Below are positions 1 through 57,333 of a stretch of DNA of 64,000 nt, piece by piece. A model generated the notes under the pieces. It made no database searches. It saw only the letters and a list, made by a program, of their open reading frames with translations, and was not told the DNA's origin. The first letter of the stretch is position 1. Each line of letters starts with the position of its first letter. Position numbers and translations under genes: made by a program. Origin of the DNA: Colius striatus (taxonomy: Eukaryota; Chordata; Aves; Coliiformes; Coliidae). The DNA lies in assembly GCF_028858725.1 (NCBI RefSeq), contig NC_084773.1, positions 5,880,350-5,944,349 of the forward strand, in the 5' to 3' direction.

Positions 1-18499
<18,499 letters not shown>

Positions 18500-18701
18500 A
18501 TCCTGTGTGCTGACCAACTGTCCAACTTGGGGTGCTGTTCTCATCCTACTACTTCCAAATAAATTGAAAAAAAACCCCCTAATCATTCCAATCACTTTGA
18601 AATAAAAAAAAGCCCCTTCACCCCCCAACCCAACAACTCTAAACCCAACCCAAATGTTTGTACAGAGCTTGACTTGAAAAAAATCATCAAATCACAATAA
18701 A
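18500..18701 (+). other. PFKFB4: PFKFB4 proximal 3' UTR (for exon 14a)
   Basis: A-rich and C-rich sequence follows the TGA, with AATAAA at 18558-18563 and again at 18696-18701. The second is the better candidate end because GT-rich sequence follows it. The true cleavage site cannot be told from sequence alone, and transcripts may run further. Confidence 0.5.
18696..18701 (+). terminator. candidate poly(A) signal, PFKFB4 proximal
   Basis: Canonical AATAAA about 200 bases after the canonical stop, followed within 40 bases by GT-rich sequence (ttgtggatgag). Confidence 0.45.
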
Positions 18702-21700
18702 ACTGTTGCACTGGTTAATTCCTTGTGGATGAGTTCTCAGACATTGATGGGCTGTTTGTGTAAGCTGCTGTAATTTAAAGACCCTGCAGCACTGAGTGTG
18801 ACTGTCACAGCCAGCTGTCCTTCAGCCTTAGTTGCAGTGTGTTTATGAAAGCCTTGAAACACAACATCCTGTGTGACATAAGAAAAATGAAGTTTGTTTT
18901 CTAGGCATCAGTATTTCAGTGCCCCTGGGAGTGATTGGACTGCTGTTGTAGCACCAAATAACCTGTAGTTACTGCCAGTCCTTAGTCCTGCTGCTCCATA
19001 GCACTAGTGCTCTAGATGTGCTCATTAACAGTGTGCTCTTTGAAGAGGGCAGCAAGTTTGCACTTAGTTCCAGAACAATTATTCAAGGTACAAGGATGTG
19101 TATAAATGTTTTTAACTTATGACTTGCCTTCACAGCTGTTCTTTGCCTGTGGCAGAAGGGATTTTCAGTTGCCTCTTTTCCTGCTTCTCATATGGATGTG
19201 GGTGATGGAGTGCTCCCAGCTCTGCTCCATGTGCTCTGTACCCAGGTTTTACCCAGGCTGCCACAAGCAGTGTTGAAGCAGAGTCAACCTGATGAGTCTG
19301 TAGCTGGGTTGTGACTCCAGCAGGCACAGGAGCTCAGCCCAGCAGGGCATACACATTCTGAACTGCACCAGAGCACCACCTTTCCCAGACTGGAGAAGCC
19401 TGCACTGTTTAGATGTGGTGCTGAGCTTTGGTTCCTTTCTCCTGTGCCTTGGTGGGCAAGAGACAGCATCTGTGCCATTTGGCACCTTTGCTGGGGTATC
19501 ATTGAGTTGGGGACAGGCAGAAAATGACCAAGTCCCGCAACTGTCTTCTGAGGGGGGATGTCTTTTGGTCTTGAAAGTAAGCAAGAGTGTTGTATTGTGG
19601 AAAGCTTTGATCTGTTAGATTTCTCAGGTGATTTTGGAAAAAACCCAACCCACGTGTATCAGCACTTCTGAAATTCTGCTGAAGTTTCCAGAGGTTTGTA
19701 GCAATCAGGGATGGCTGATGTAACCAAGTAACCTTCTGGCCAGAGACCCTCTCACTGTTTAGTTAAACCAGTGCCCCAGCATGGGCTGGGACTGAGGGCA
19801 CCCAGGTTATTTTCTCTGTGCTGTGACCGTGATGTGTGTTGATGGAGTATTTTTGTCATTTTTCAGTGTTTCATTTCCTCTCTGCATGTGCTTGTGCCAT
19901 GAAAATGCCTGGGAGGAGGAGATCTGAGCCTGCCCTACCCACTGCTTACACACTCGTGAGCCCAGTTGCTTTCAGCTGAGGGTTGAAGTGCTGTCCCAGG
20001 GAGGTTGCAGGGACTCTGGCCACAGTTGAGTGCTGAGAAAGCACCCCGAGATGGCTCAGGGTGCTGCCACCTCCCTGGGCCACGACCGAGGAGACACTGG
20101 GCAGATTTCAACTGAACACACTGAGGGTTTGATGGAGCCAAAAGCTGTGTGGGCTCCTGCTCTGGAAAAACTGAGGTTTGCTGCTTGAAAAAGGATGGTT
20201 TGGGTCATCAGAGGAAATGGAGGGGGAAGGCAGAAGGGGCAGGAACTTGCTGGAGAGGAAAGCCCCAGCTCTGCAGTGGCAGAGGTTGTGCAGGGAGGGG
20301 AAGCAGCAGAGGCGCCCAGGACCCTCCGTCCCTGCCAGCTGCTGCCCACCCCCTTTCCTGGGGCTGCTGAGCACATTGTGCTGCTGTGTGCAATGGGAGG
20401 GAAATGGGTGTTTAAACACAGGTTTGTGCTCTAGGAGGTCTCCTGTTACAGCAGCATTGCTTGATAGTCCTCTAGTAAAACAGGACAGCCCGATGCTGGG
20501 GAGGAAGCAGCAGGGACAGCCTGTGACACAGCCTGCAGAGGGACAGCTGCCTGCTGGCAGCACTGGGCTGTTTACATTGCCCTGTTTATGTCCCTGTTGG
20601 TGTGTGTGCTGGTTCTTTTCCCTTGGGGCTCCTCCTTTTCCCTAGAGGAGCCTTCCTGCAAAACCTCCCGGTTCGACTGCTAGGGACCCGTGTAGCTAAT
20701 GAAGGCACCAGTGGAATGGTGGGCTCAGCCCTGTGGGGAACCCCACAGCTGTGCCTCTGGGGAAGGCTCTGTTCCGTGCGAGAAGAAACACACAGAGCAG
20801 CCAGGAGGGTGATGATGAGGAGAACAGTGGTCTAAGGCTGTATTTTGAGTTAATCTCTGTGTTTTGGGTCTTTGAGTGAGATGGGACCCCTGTGCAAGGC
20901 AGGGTGAGGCAGCTCAGGGAAGCACTGAGCCTCCTCAGGGAGTGGGCTCTGGACCCTGCCCGGGCTGAGCCTGTGCCTCGCTAGGGATGGTGTTTTTAAG
21001 AGGCTGGTGTTGGTTTCATTCGGGTGCTGTGCTTCCCGGGCTCTCCAGACGGTGTTGCTGCTGGAGCGTGGCAGTGCTGATGCCAGGCCGGCTCTGTGGC
21101 TCCGGGGGGCTTTGCTAAGGCGCTGCCCAGCAGTTGCACCGACAGCTTTTGGTCCCACAAGTGAGTGTAAAACCTCGGTCGCCTGTTGCAGCAGCAGAAC
21201 CGTTTTCCTTGCTCAGGTTGGCTCTCAGTGTGTGGAAGTGGGTGCAAGCTCAGCTGCCATCTCATCTAATGGCATTCCTAGGAGCAGGAACCCATTTAAC
21301 TGTTAATGAGGATTTTAATCCCTTTCTAAGCCTGGGTTCATCTGGCCCTGCAGTTTGGTATTCTGCTCATCTGACAAGGCCCAGGGGGTGTTTATTAGGG
21401 TTTATCCTAGTACTAGGATAAACAGTTTTCTTTCTTCAGTGTGACATTCAGTGTGCTGAGCTCCTGCAGCCTCTTCACATTTACTCACATTGGAGCACTT
21501 TGTGCTTTCAGCTTTCTTGTCTGTGCATTGGTGTTCCCTCTTGGGTCTGCCTCAGCTGCTAAGATGCTGTTTTCACCTGATGCCTCTCACATCTTCTGCT
21601 TTATTTTGACCACTCTATGTCCTTTTAGTTTCATGTTATGGCTGTCTTCATTCTTGCTGCTTGTGGACCAGTTTCTAATACCTCTGAATTCCTGCATATT

Positions 21701-23138
21701 GATGCTCCATTTCATGCTCCATTTAATTTTCTTTGAATCAACAGCAGATGCTCAGCTTAAAAGATTGCAGCCAATGTTCTTGGAGTGCCTGTGGAGGCAT
21801 CTCCATGGTCCCAGGGAATTTCTGGGTTTGTTGGATCCATTGCTCTGAAAAATACAAACAAACACAACAAATGGCAGCATGTTTTGCTGGCTCTTTCCTT
21901 CTAGTCACACCGAGTATGGCTTGTTTCACCAGCTCCCTGTGTTCTTAGATGCCAAAGCTTTCTGTGTGCCCTTAGCTGCAGAAGAGATGCTGCCTGTAGA
22001 AGCTTCTTTCTGAAGTAGGGTGGTTGTTTTTCTTTCCTTCAAGGAGAGGAATCAGAGAGTGGGATGAGTGCAGAGATGTTCAGGACTTGGGTGACTACCC
22101 AGCAGCATCTTTGTGTGTCTTCTCAGAAACACTGGCATGGTGTTCATGGTGGAAAACCAGGGTGATTACTCCAGGGCTTGAAGGCTGACAGTAATGTAGG
22201 AGAACTAGTAAGGGCAGAAGTGATGTTGGTACACTTTGACCCCTAAATCAAATCTTCACCAGAAATGGCTGAGAATGCTAGGAACTGGGCTCAGGGAGGG
22301 GAATGACCTGCTCCTCAGGTTGATGCACTTTGGCTGATGGAGCTGTGTGTGTGCTGTCTGGGAGTGTGTGCTGTCTGGGAGTGTGTGCTGAGATTCCCTC
22401 TTGCTGTGTGCTCCAGGGGGTCTCCATTTCCTTCACTTGGACTGAGGAGACTTTTTTCAAAGTAAACTCAAATCAGTGGGGTTATAAAACCACTGAAACG
22501 TTCCCCGATGTCAGTGTGACATCTGCCAGCCTGCCTGTCTATCTTGAAGTGCATTTCAGCCTTTTGTTACCAGTTTCCAGTGACTCAGCTGCTTACAGAC
22601 AGGATCAGAATGAGTTTTATAGCCATTGATGTTAAAGGAGTCATTTCCTGGGGTGTGCTGGAAACAAGGGGAGATGGGCTTCCCTCCCTCCCTCCAGGTT
22701 TTATCAGTTTTTGTGTGGTTCATGACCTTTGCCATGTGGTTTTGTTTTTCCTTGGAGTCTAAGCATGCCTGAGAGGCTAGAGGTGACAGTGGCTTAGACA
22801 AACGTGGTTAACACCAGTGGTTAAAGAAAAGAAAAACCTTAACCAGTGCAAGGCTGTGAGCTGTGTGTGATGTGCAGGGACTGACTGTGCCTAAGTACAG
22901 ACAGCCTGTGTTCAGGTAGCTGAGGGAAGGCTGCAGCAGCTGGGATGGGGGCTGAGCCTGGCTTCTGCCTCTTGCCCAGGGGCTGGGGCTGCTCCTTCTG
23001 CTCTGCACAACAGTTGAAGGGAAGGAGCATTAAGACTCACTCATCTTGGCCTGGGGCGAGAGAGCCAGGTGTTGGCAAAGCTTCAGCCCCCCAGCAGGCC
23101 TTGGCTTCAAACTCTTTGCTTTGTCTTTCCCTTTGCAG
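18702..23138 (+). other. intron between alternative last exons; GC-rich block
   Basis: I recognise no gene here. About 20100-21300 is clearly richer in G+C than the flanks and yields overlapping ORFs of 150-155 codons on both strands. These look like by-products of GC-rich DNA, with no recognisable domain. A hydrophobic 135-codon ORF at 21441-21848 is also unsupported. A 17-bp tandem repeat lies at 22347-22390. If exon 14b is real, this is intronic for that isoform. Confidence 0.5.
22347..22390. repeat. 17-bp tandem repeat, 2.6 copies
   Basis: The unit GTGTGTGCTGTCTGGGA occurs at 22347-22363 and 22364-22380, followed by a partial third copy. The copies are identical, so the duplication is recent or polymorphic. 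Confidence 0.9.
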
Positions 23139-23198
23139 AATGTAGGTGTGGATCGCTCCCGAGAAGAGGCTTTGAGGACAGTGCCCAACCACCTATAG
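23139..23198 (+). CDS. PFKFB4: Candidate alternative terminal exon of PFKFB4 (14b)
   Basis: A long pyrimidine tract ending ctttccctttgcag precedes an open segment of exactly 60 bases in phase 0, the same length and phase as exon 14a. It encodes NVGVDRSREEALRTVPNHL and then TAG (23196-23198). Aligned without gaps to NVDISRPPEDALVTVPAHQ it shares 10 of 19 residues (N, V, R, E, A, L, T, V, P, H). Splicing from exon 13 (15236) would give a full-length enzyme with a different tail. It cannot follow exon 14a, which ends in a stop, so the two would be mutually exclusive last exons. It could instead be a decayed duplicate, but the intact frame, acceptor and length argue against that. Confidence 0.8.
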   Translation, partial: NVGVDRSREEALRTVPNHL

Positions 23199-25449
23199 CC
23201 GCAGGTCCCGGGGCCGCAGCCCTTCCCCCGGGCCGGAGGCACCAGAGCTGCCACGGAACCGCCTCCTCTCCCCTTCACATTGCCAACGTGATTCAGCTTC
23301 TCTGGACAAAACCTGTAGTTGTGGAGAACTCCCAGTGCCCAAAGGTATCTATAAAAAGATGTGATGGGAAGCAGAGTAGAGTTGGATTTAGAGATGGGGT
23401 TTGTTTGGTGTAAATTCGTGCAGTTTCAGTGGTTTTTATTGTTCAGCTGTGGATACTGCAAGGTGGTTAATTGCCCACGTCAGTTCTACTGGCAGAGTTT
23501 AACAAGGTTTTACTTTCTTTTCAAAGTGTTTTTCTAAGGGTTCCTCTTGCTTTTACTGTGAATGGCTGCCTGCAGTTGCGTGGAGACTTTTCTGATGGCG
23601 CGTTTAACATACCTGAAATTCTCCATTTTGAGCATTGGAGGCTTCATGGTGCAAAACTACTTTACAGGGGAAAGGCTGTCAGCTCTCATAGCTTCTCTGG
23701 GATTTCAATGCAACTTCAGTTTGCCAACCACAACTTAAATTGTCCTGAAGTGGGGAGACTTTTTCCCCTTGGAAAAGAAAAGCATTGAAGTGATGTTTTC
23801 TGCCTGAAAGACTCTGCTTTTTTAGCAAGACTTTAACATTTTCCAGGGGCTGGATGTTTGTTGGAGGGTCGTGGAAGTAGGGGATGTGAGTGTGAGTATA
23901 GCTGGCAGCCTGGGTAATCAGAGAGAGGGAGGGAGGGATGTCCTTTCTGCTTCAGTTACAGGAGGAGACCAGCAGCTTTTCTGAGAAGGTAGAGGAAAGG
24001 ATTCAGACTGCCAAGGGCTGGAGAAGCTGCTTGTGTTATTTAGGGCTGTGATTATTTTTCTTCTAGGTGATTTTTGAAATGAATTTCAACATGAAAGTGT
24101 ATGTTTCTCTTTTATAGCCACATTTAATATGTACATCGGGAAACAGTACAGAAAGGTTAGGTGGAGTTTAACCATTCTAACAGCTCATGCAGGAGAAACA
24201 CCAGGTAAACTCTGAAATTACTTGTAACGTGGCACAGCTGCCTTGGGTTTGGGGCTGGGCTTTGTGTTGGTTGTAAGCATCCCAGTTCCTCCCTGCTTTT
24301 TTGTTATACCTTGTGAAACTCCAGTGCTAAAAATGGAATATGCTCTGTGTGCTGAGGCCAGGGCCCTTTCCCTGTGGCACCCAGAAGGGGTGTTTGTGTG
24401 TGTGCTCCCAGGCGACTGAAGGGTGCTGCCAGCACTGCTGCTGGCTCCCGGGTCTGAAACTGAGGAGGATTCTTCTTTGGGAGCTGGGCTGCATCTGTTT
24501 TAAGGACTTCAATTCATTGAGCTTTTGCCATGTGGTGGTGTTTTGTTGTTGCTCTTTCTCTTTTTCTCAATTCCTGTGTGAACCACCAGGCCCTTTTACC
24601 ATAGTTTTGCAGAAGAGGGCTGAGTCGTCTTTTGTTTGTGCAGGGTTTGTAAAATAACGTGCTGCTGTTGTGATTTGTTTTGTTAAGCTAATTTCAGCAA
24701 TATCTTCAGCTCTGGAAGTAAGCCATAGCCTTTGGTGGGGTTCTGGCTCAGGAGAGGAAGGTGCAGGGTCCAAGAGCCCTCAGAACCACTTGCTGTCTAC
24801 AGCTTTGTGTGTGGGAGCCCCGTGCTTGGTAATGCCCGTCACACCTTCAGTGGCCGTAGTTAACTGTGTGAGGAGAGAGACCACACAGCACTGCTCAGAC
24901 AAGCTGGTTTATGGAGGTGTAGTTCACAAGGTCACCTTTGTGGCATAAAGGGAGAAGTCATTCCCCCTCCTGCACTGCTGGCTGTTCAGCAGGGAAAGGT
25001 GGGGCTGTGCTGAGGGCAGCCCTCACTCCTCCGGCCTCCAGCCCTGACTAGGAGTTTAAACAGCTTTTAAATGGAGAAGGTCAGAGCTCTGCAGTACTTA
25101 GAGAGGCCAAATCCCAGGAGACTGTGTTTCAGAAAAGCATGGTGGCCCAGCAGACCAGGGTGCTGTTTGAGCTCAGACCTGGTTGTAGAAACATGGAAGA
25201 AATGGTTTCCCTCTGGGAGAACTGAGCCAAGGGCTGCTCCTCTTCACTGGCAAGCACGGCTTGAGGTGTCTCCCCTCTCTCCTTTTCTTTGTTTGACCCC
25301 TCTCCACTTTCAGAGGTGCTGTAAAATTCCTTGAGGCTAAATGTTTTATGTACAGTAGGTATTTTTATAGCCTGCTTTTGAATATACTGTGATGTTTTAC
25401 TAAGTTGGGTGTTCAGTAAAAAAAAGAGTTGTATACAAGTGTAAATAAA
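23199..25449 (+). other. PFKFB4: Possible long 3' UTR of exon 14b
   Basis: After the 14b stop there is a GC-rich start (to about 23280), then mixed sequence without a convincing ORF. It ends in an AT-rich stretch with AATAAA at 25444-25449. If transcribed without a break this would be a 2.25-kb UTR. I could not establish continuity. Confidence 0.45.
25444..25449 (+). terminator. candidate poly(A) signal, PFKFB4 distal
   Basis: AATAAA in an AT-rich setting, followed by T/G-rich sequence (tgttctgctg, then ctgtctgttgtac) as expected downstream of a cleavage site. Confidence 0.5.
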
Positions 25450-25469
25450 CTGTTCTGCTGATACTTGAA

Positions 25470-28000
25470 GAGAAAAAATAATGAAGCTGTCTGTTGTACT
25501 TTAGGAAGTTACTAAATCACTGACTGCACCTGACCCTTTCTAGCTGGCAGGGCAAGTGTGGGCCATGAATGTAGATGGGAAGGGAGTGATGGGTTCTCCC
25601 CTGGGGGTAGCTGCCTGCTGGAAAGGCCTTTGTTCAGAACTGCAGGTTATTGACACTAAACCAGGTGTGTATTTTCCCCCTCCTGCCCATACCACCACTG
25701 ACAGGGGAGGTGAAAACCCTCATCCTGACCTTGTGTATTTGTACCCATGTTTATTTCACTCCTTCTGACTGTTAATGCACTTGCTCACTCAGCTGCAGTC
25801 TCTCCAGCAGGATTAAACTGTCTTTTCTTACTTGTTGGCCTTTGTTGTCATCTTTCAGACACATACAATCATTTGACCTTTGATCCAAGTAATAAAGATC
25901 AAATGCTTCCAGGTGTGTCGTGTGTGCTTCTTTGTTGTGTCCTGCTTTGAGAGCAGAGGAGGTGTGTCTTGGTTAAGATTGCTTCTGTTAGTCCATTGGT
26001 TGCTTTACTCTGACAAATAATCATCATTGAAGTAACTGAGGAAGAAGTTGGAAGAATAAACTAGACCCATGCCAAGATCTGCACACAGCAGAGGAGAAAG
26101 GTAAGACTTCATTTGTTCTACCTGGGCACTGGTGTGTTGAGACCTGATCCCCACTACCAAAGCTACTCTGGTCCTATATTGTCTTCCAAATGCTGTTCCT
26201 TTTTTGACAAAGCTGAAAAGCAACAGCAAAGTGCTGCCTTCCAGCTCAGATGTGCACGTGGAGCTGAGGGAGGTGGTGTTGAATTTGCAGGGGGAAGGGC
26301 ACACTGGAGGATAAGGACTAAGTTCCTGCTTTGTGGTTCAGAGGTGTGCACTCAGATGTTCATGTTTTGTGGGTCACTGTGTACTCCTGGGTGGTAACCT
26401 CTCTCTTGCATCTCCTCTGCTCACTGGAAGTTTTCTTTGGTTTTAACACTACTGGGTAAGTTCCACTTTATATTAAGAACAAACTAATTGACTGTTCAGG
26501 TGAGGGAGCCCTGGCACAGGCTGCCCAGAGGGGTTGTGGAGGCTCCTTCCTTGGAGGTCTTCAAGACCTGCCTGGACACGTTCCTGTGTGACCTGATCTA
26601 GATGAACCTGCTTCTGCAGGGGGGTTGGACTGGATGATCTCTAAAGGTCCCTTCCATTCTATGATTCTGTGTTTGGGGGGGGGACACACACAGCTTTTTT
26701 GGTTTGTCTTTTAGAGCTCTTAGGCTGCTTTCTGAACAACATGCTTTAGTATGTCCATCTCCCTGTGGTATGAGGGTGGCCTGCAGTGTGCTGCTTGAGT
26801 GAACCCCCACTGTTTGCTGTCTGCCAGGCAACCCAGTCCTGTGCCAACTGAAAAAGCTGCTTTGTGAAGAGCAGGGTCCCTCCTGAGCAGGTTTGGTACC
26901 TGTTACTCCAGAGCAAGGCAGGAAACTGCAGGGAGCAAATGTTCCTATGAGCAACAATTACTTCTTATCACTCATTAGAGCTTCTTGCTCCAGCTTTTTA
27001 CATAGCAGCATCTCCTCAAGCAGAAATGCTTTTCTAGCACCTGCCTTGAAAGTAGAATAACCTTCTAGTGCAAAAGGGCAGAGCAGAAAGGACGTTGCAG
27101 GGGAAAACCCCAATGTTGTTGCTCTCTGTGGCAGCAACTTGCAGCATCATGTGCATTCCCCGCTGCTGCTGGGGGAAGGGAGGGGAGTGATGCCCTGTGT
27201 GTGCTGCCTATTCCAGCCCCAGTCTGTACCCAGAGGTGACCTCCACCTCTTGCTGCTGTGATGTAAATTCTAGAGCTGTGCAGAAGAACAACAACGACTG
27301 CATGGTCTCAGTTTGGGCCTCTCCAAAGTCTTACCAAGAGGGCAGATGGTCACTTTCTCCTCCTCTTTCAGCAGATGAACAGTCAAACTGCCCTGCAGCT
27401 GGGGTGAGGGGCTCCTGCCAGCTCTGTGGCACTGTATGACTGGGGGTGGGGCCAGTGGGTTTTGTTCACCTGCTCCATGGTAATCAGTGGTGGTAGGGTT
27501 AGAAAAATACAGAAAGCTTTTGAGAAGCAAGAGACCTGGCTCCATTCTGTATTTCAGGAGCTTGGCTGCAAGGAGAAGAGTTTTGGAAAGAGGAATTCTA
27601 TTTGCTTTTTCTTTCTTGTTAATGGTTAAAAATCAAAATTCAGAAGTAGGTGTTGCAACAGGATGGAGCTTTGTGCCTTTTTCACAGCAAGTACAAGAAG
27701 CTACAGCTGCTGTGTTGAAAACAAGCAAAGAGATTTTTGTGCAGCTAGGCAAGAGGCTTCCTCTCCAGCAGCCCAGGTGGGTGGCACTAAGGGCCCTACT
27801 CTGCTGTCACCTGACAACTTTCTCCTGGTAAGCTGCTGCTTTTGCCTAATTCTTCATTTTGGTTAACTCCTAAAATATTTGTGTCACTTTTCCAAATGAC
27901 CAAGCCTTACAAATGATTGGTTTTACACTGTACTTTAAAGACAAGTGGGGTTCAGGTGTGTATTCCTAGGAAAAAAACCACCTCATATAGCCATGAAGGA
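25470..28000. other. intergenic region between convergent 3' ends
   Basis: About 2.5 kb between the distal PFKFB4 signal and the PRKCD 3' end. It contains one CR1 3' fragment (26495-26672). No exon-like segment with splice sites and a family match was recognised on either strand. Confidence 0.6.
26495..26672 (+). mobile_element. CR1 3' end fragment (+ strand)
   Basis: 'gggagccctggcacaggctg' through 'ggttggactggatgatctct' to 'attctatgattctgtg'. The only recognised mobile element between the two genes. Confidence 0.93.
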
Positions 28001-28021
28001 AAGTTTGATGTAACTTTCTTT

Positions 28022-28027
28022 TAATTT
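28022..28027 (-). terminator. candidate poly(A) signal (ATTAAA), PRKCD
   Basis: The common variant hexamer, about 390 bases past the PRKCD stop, followed on the - strand by A-rich then GT/T-containing sequence. Confidence 0.4.
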
Positions 28028-28117
28028 GAAGACAAATAAAAGAACCAAGGGCTCAAACACTTTTTAAAAAGACATCTTCTGTTCCCCAATGTCTTCTCTC
28101 GAGCAAAATATACAGCA

Positions 28118-28148
28118 CATATATATATATATATATATCTATATATAT
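28118..28148. repeat. (AT)n microsatellite
   Basis: Alternating AT with one interruption (atctatatatat), lying inside the predicted PRKCD 3' UTR. Confidence 0.95.
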
Positions 28149-28329
28149 CTCACAGAACCACATTCAAGTACCAAACAGAATTTACATTTTCCCAACTAGA
28201 GAAAAACACCACACAATTCACATACCTCAGACCAACCATGCATGAGAGAAACAACACTGCCAGGAGAGGAGAGGAGAGGAGCAGCTCCACAGCACTCCCC
28301 AGGCTGCCGCCCGTGCTGCCGATGGAGCG

Positions 28330-28351
28330 GCGCCGGCCTCGCGCCGGCCTC
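28330..28351. repeat. 11-bp GC-rich tandem duplication
   Basis: GCGCCGGCCTC occurs twice head to tail (28330-28340, 28341-28351). Each copy contains the palindrome GCCGGC, so the transcript could fold here. It lies within the PRKCD 3' UTR. Confidence 0.9.
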
Positions 28352-28411
28352 GCTGAGCACGGGGGGGTGTGAGGGGCAGCTCTGCTTTCCAGTCCAGCTC
28401 TGTGCACAGAC

Positions 28412-57313
<28,902 letters not shown>

Positions 57314-57333
57314 CGCTCACAGTGATACACAAC
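57314..57333 (-). other. PRKCD: PRKCD 5' UTR part of first coding exon
   Basis: The acceptor tgcttcttcccacttag ends at 57334 and leaves 20 untranslated bases before the ATG. This implies an upstream non-coding exon, as in other vertebrate PRKCD genes. Confidence 0.65.

Larger units (their letters stand above)
28022..28411 (-). other. PRKCD: PRKCD 3' UTR (predicted)
   Basis: The sequence below the stop holds a GC-rich patch with an 11-bp tandem repeat, a GGAGA-type purine run on the + strand, and an (AT)n tract. It ends near ATTAAA on the - strand (28027-28022). The end point is a guess from that variant signal; no better AATAAA was found on the - strand nearby. Confidence 0.5.

Noticed and set aside
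20108..20645. Overlapping ORFs of about 150 codons on both strands
   Set aside because: They lie in GC-rich DNA where stops are rare, overlap antiparallel, and show no family resemblance, splice logic or start context.
21441..21848. A hydrophobic 135-codon ORF that looks membrane-like
   Set aside because: T-rich sequence read in this frame naturally gives Leu/Phe/Ser. No homolog recognised and no promoter or splice support.
23139..23198. Exon 14b as a retro-copied or processed pseudogene of exon 14a
   Set aside because: It is preceded by its own intron-type polypyrimidine tract and acceptor, not by exon 13 sequence, so it is not a cDNA-derived copy; a DNA-level exon duplication fits better.
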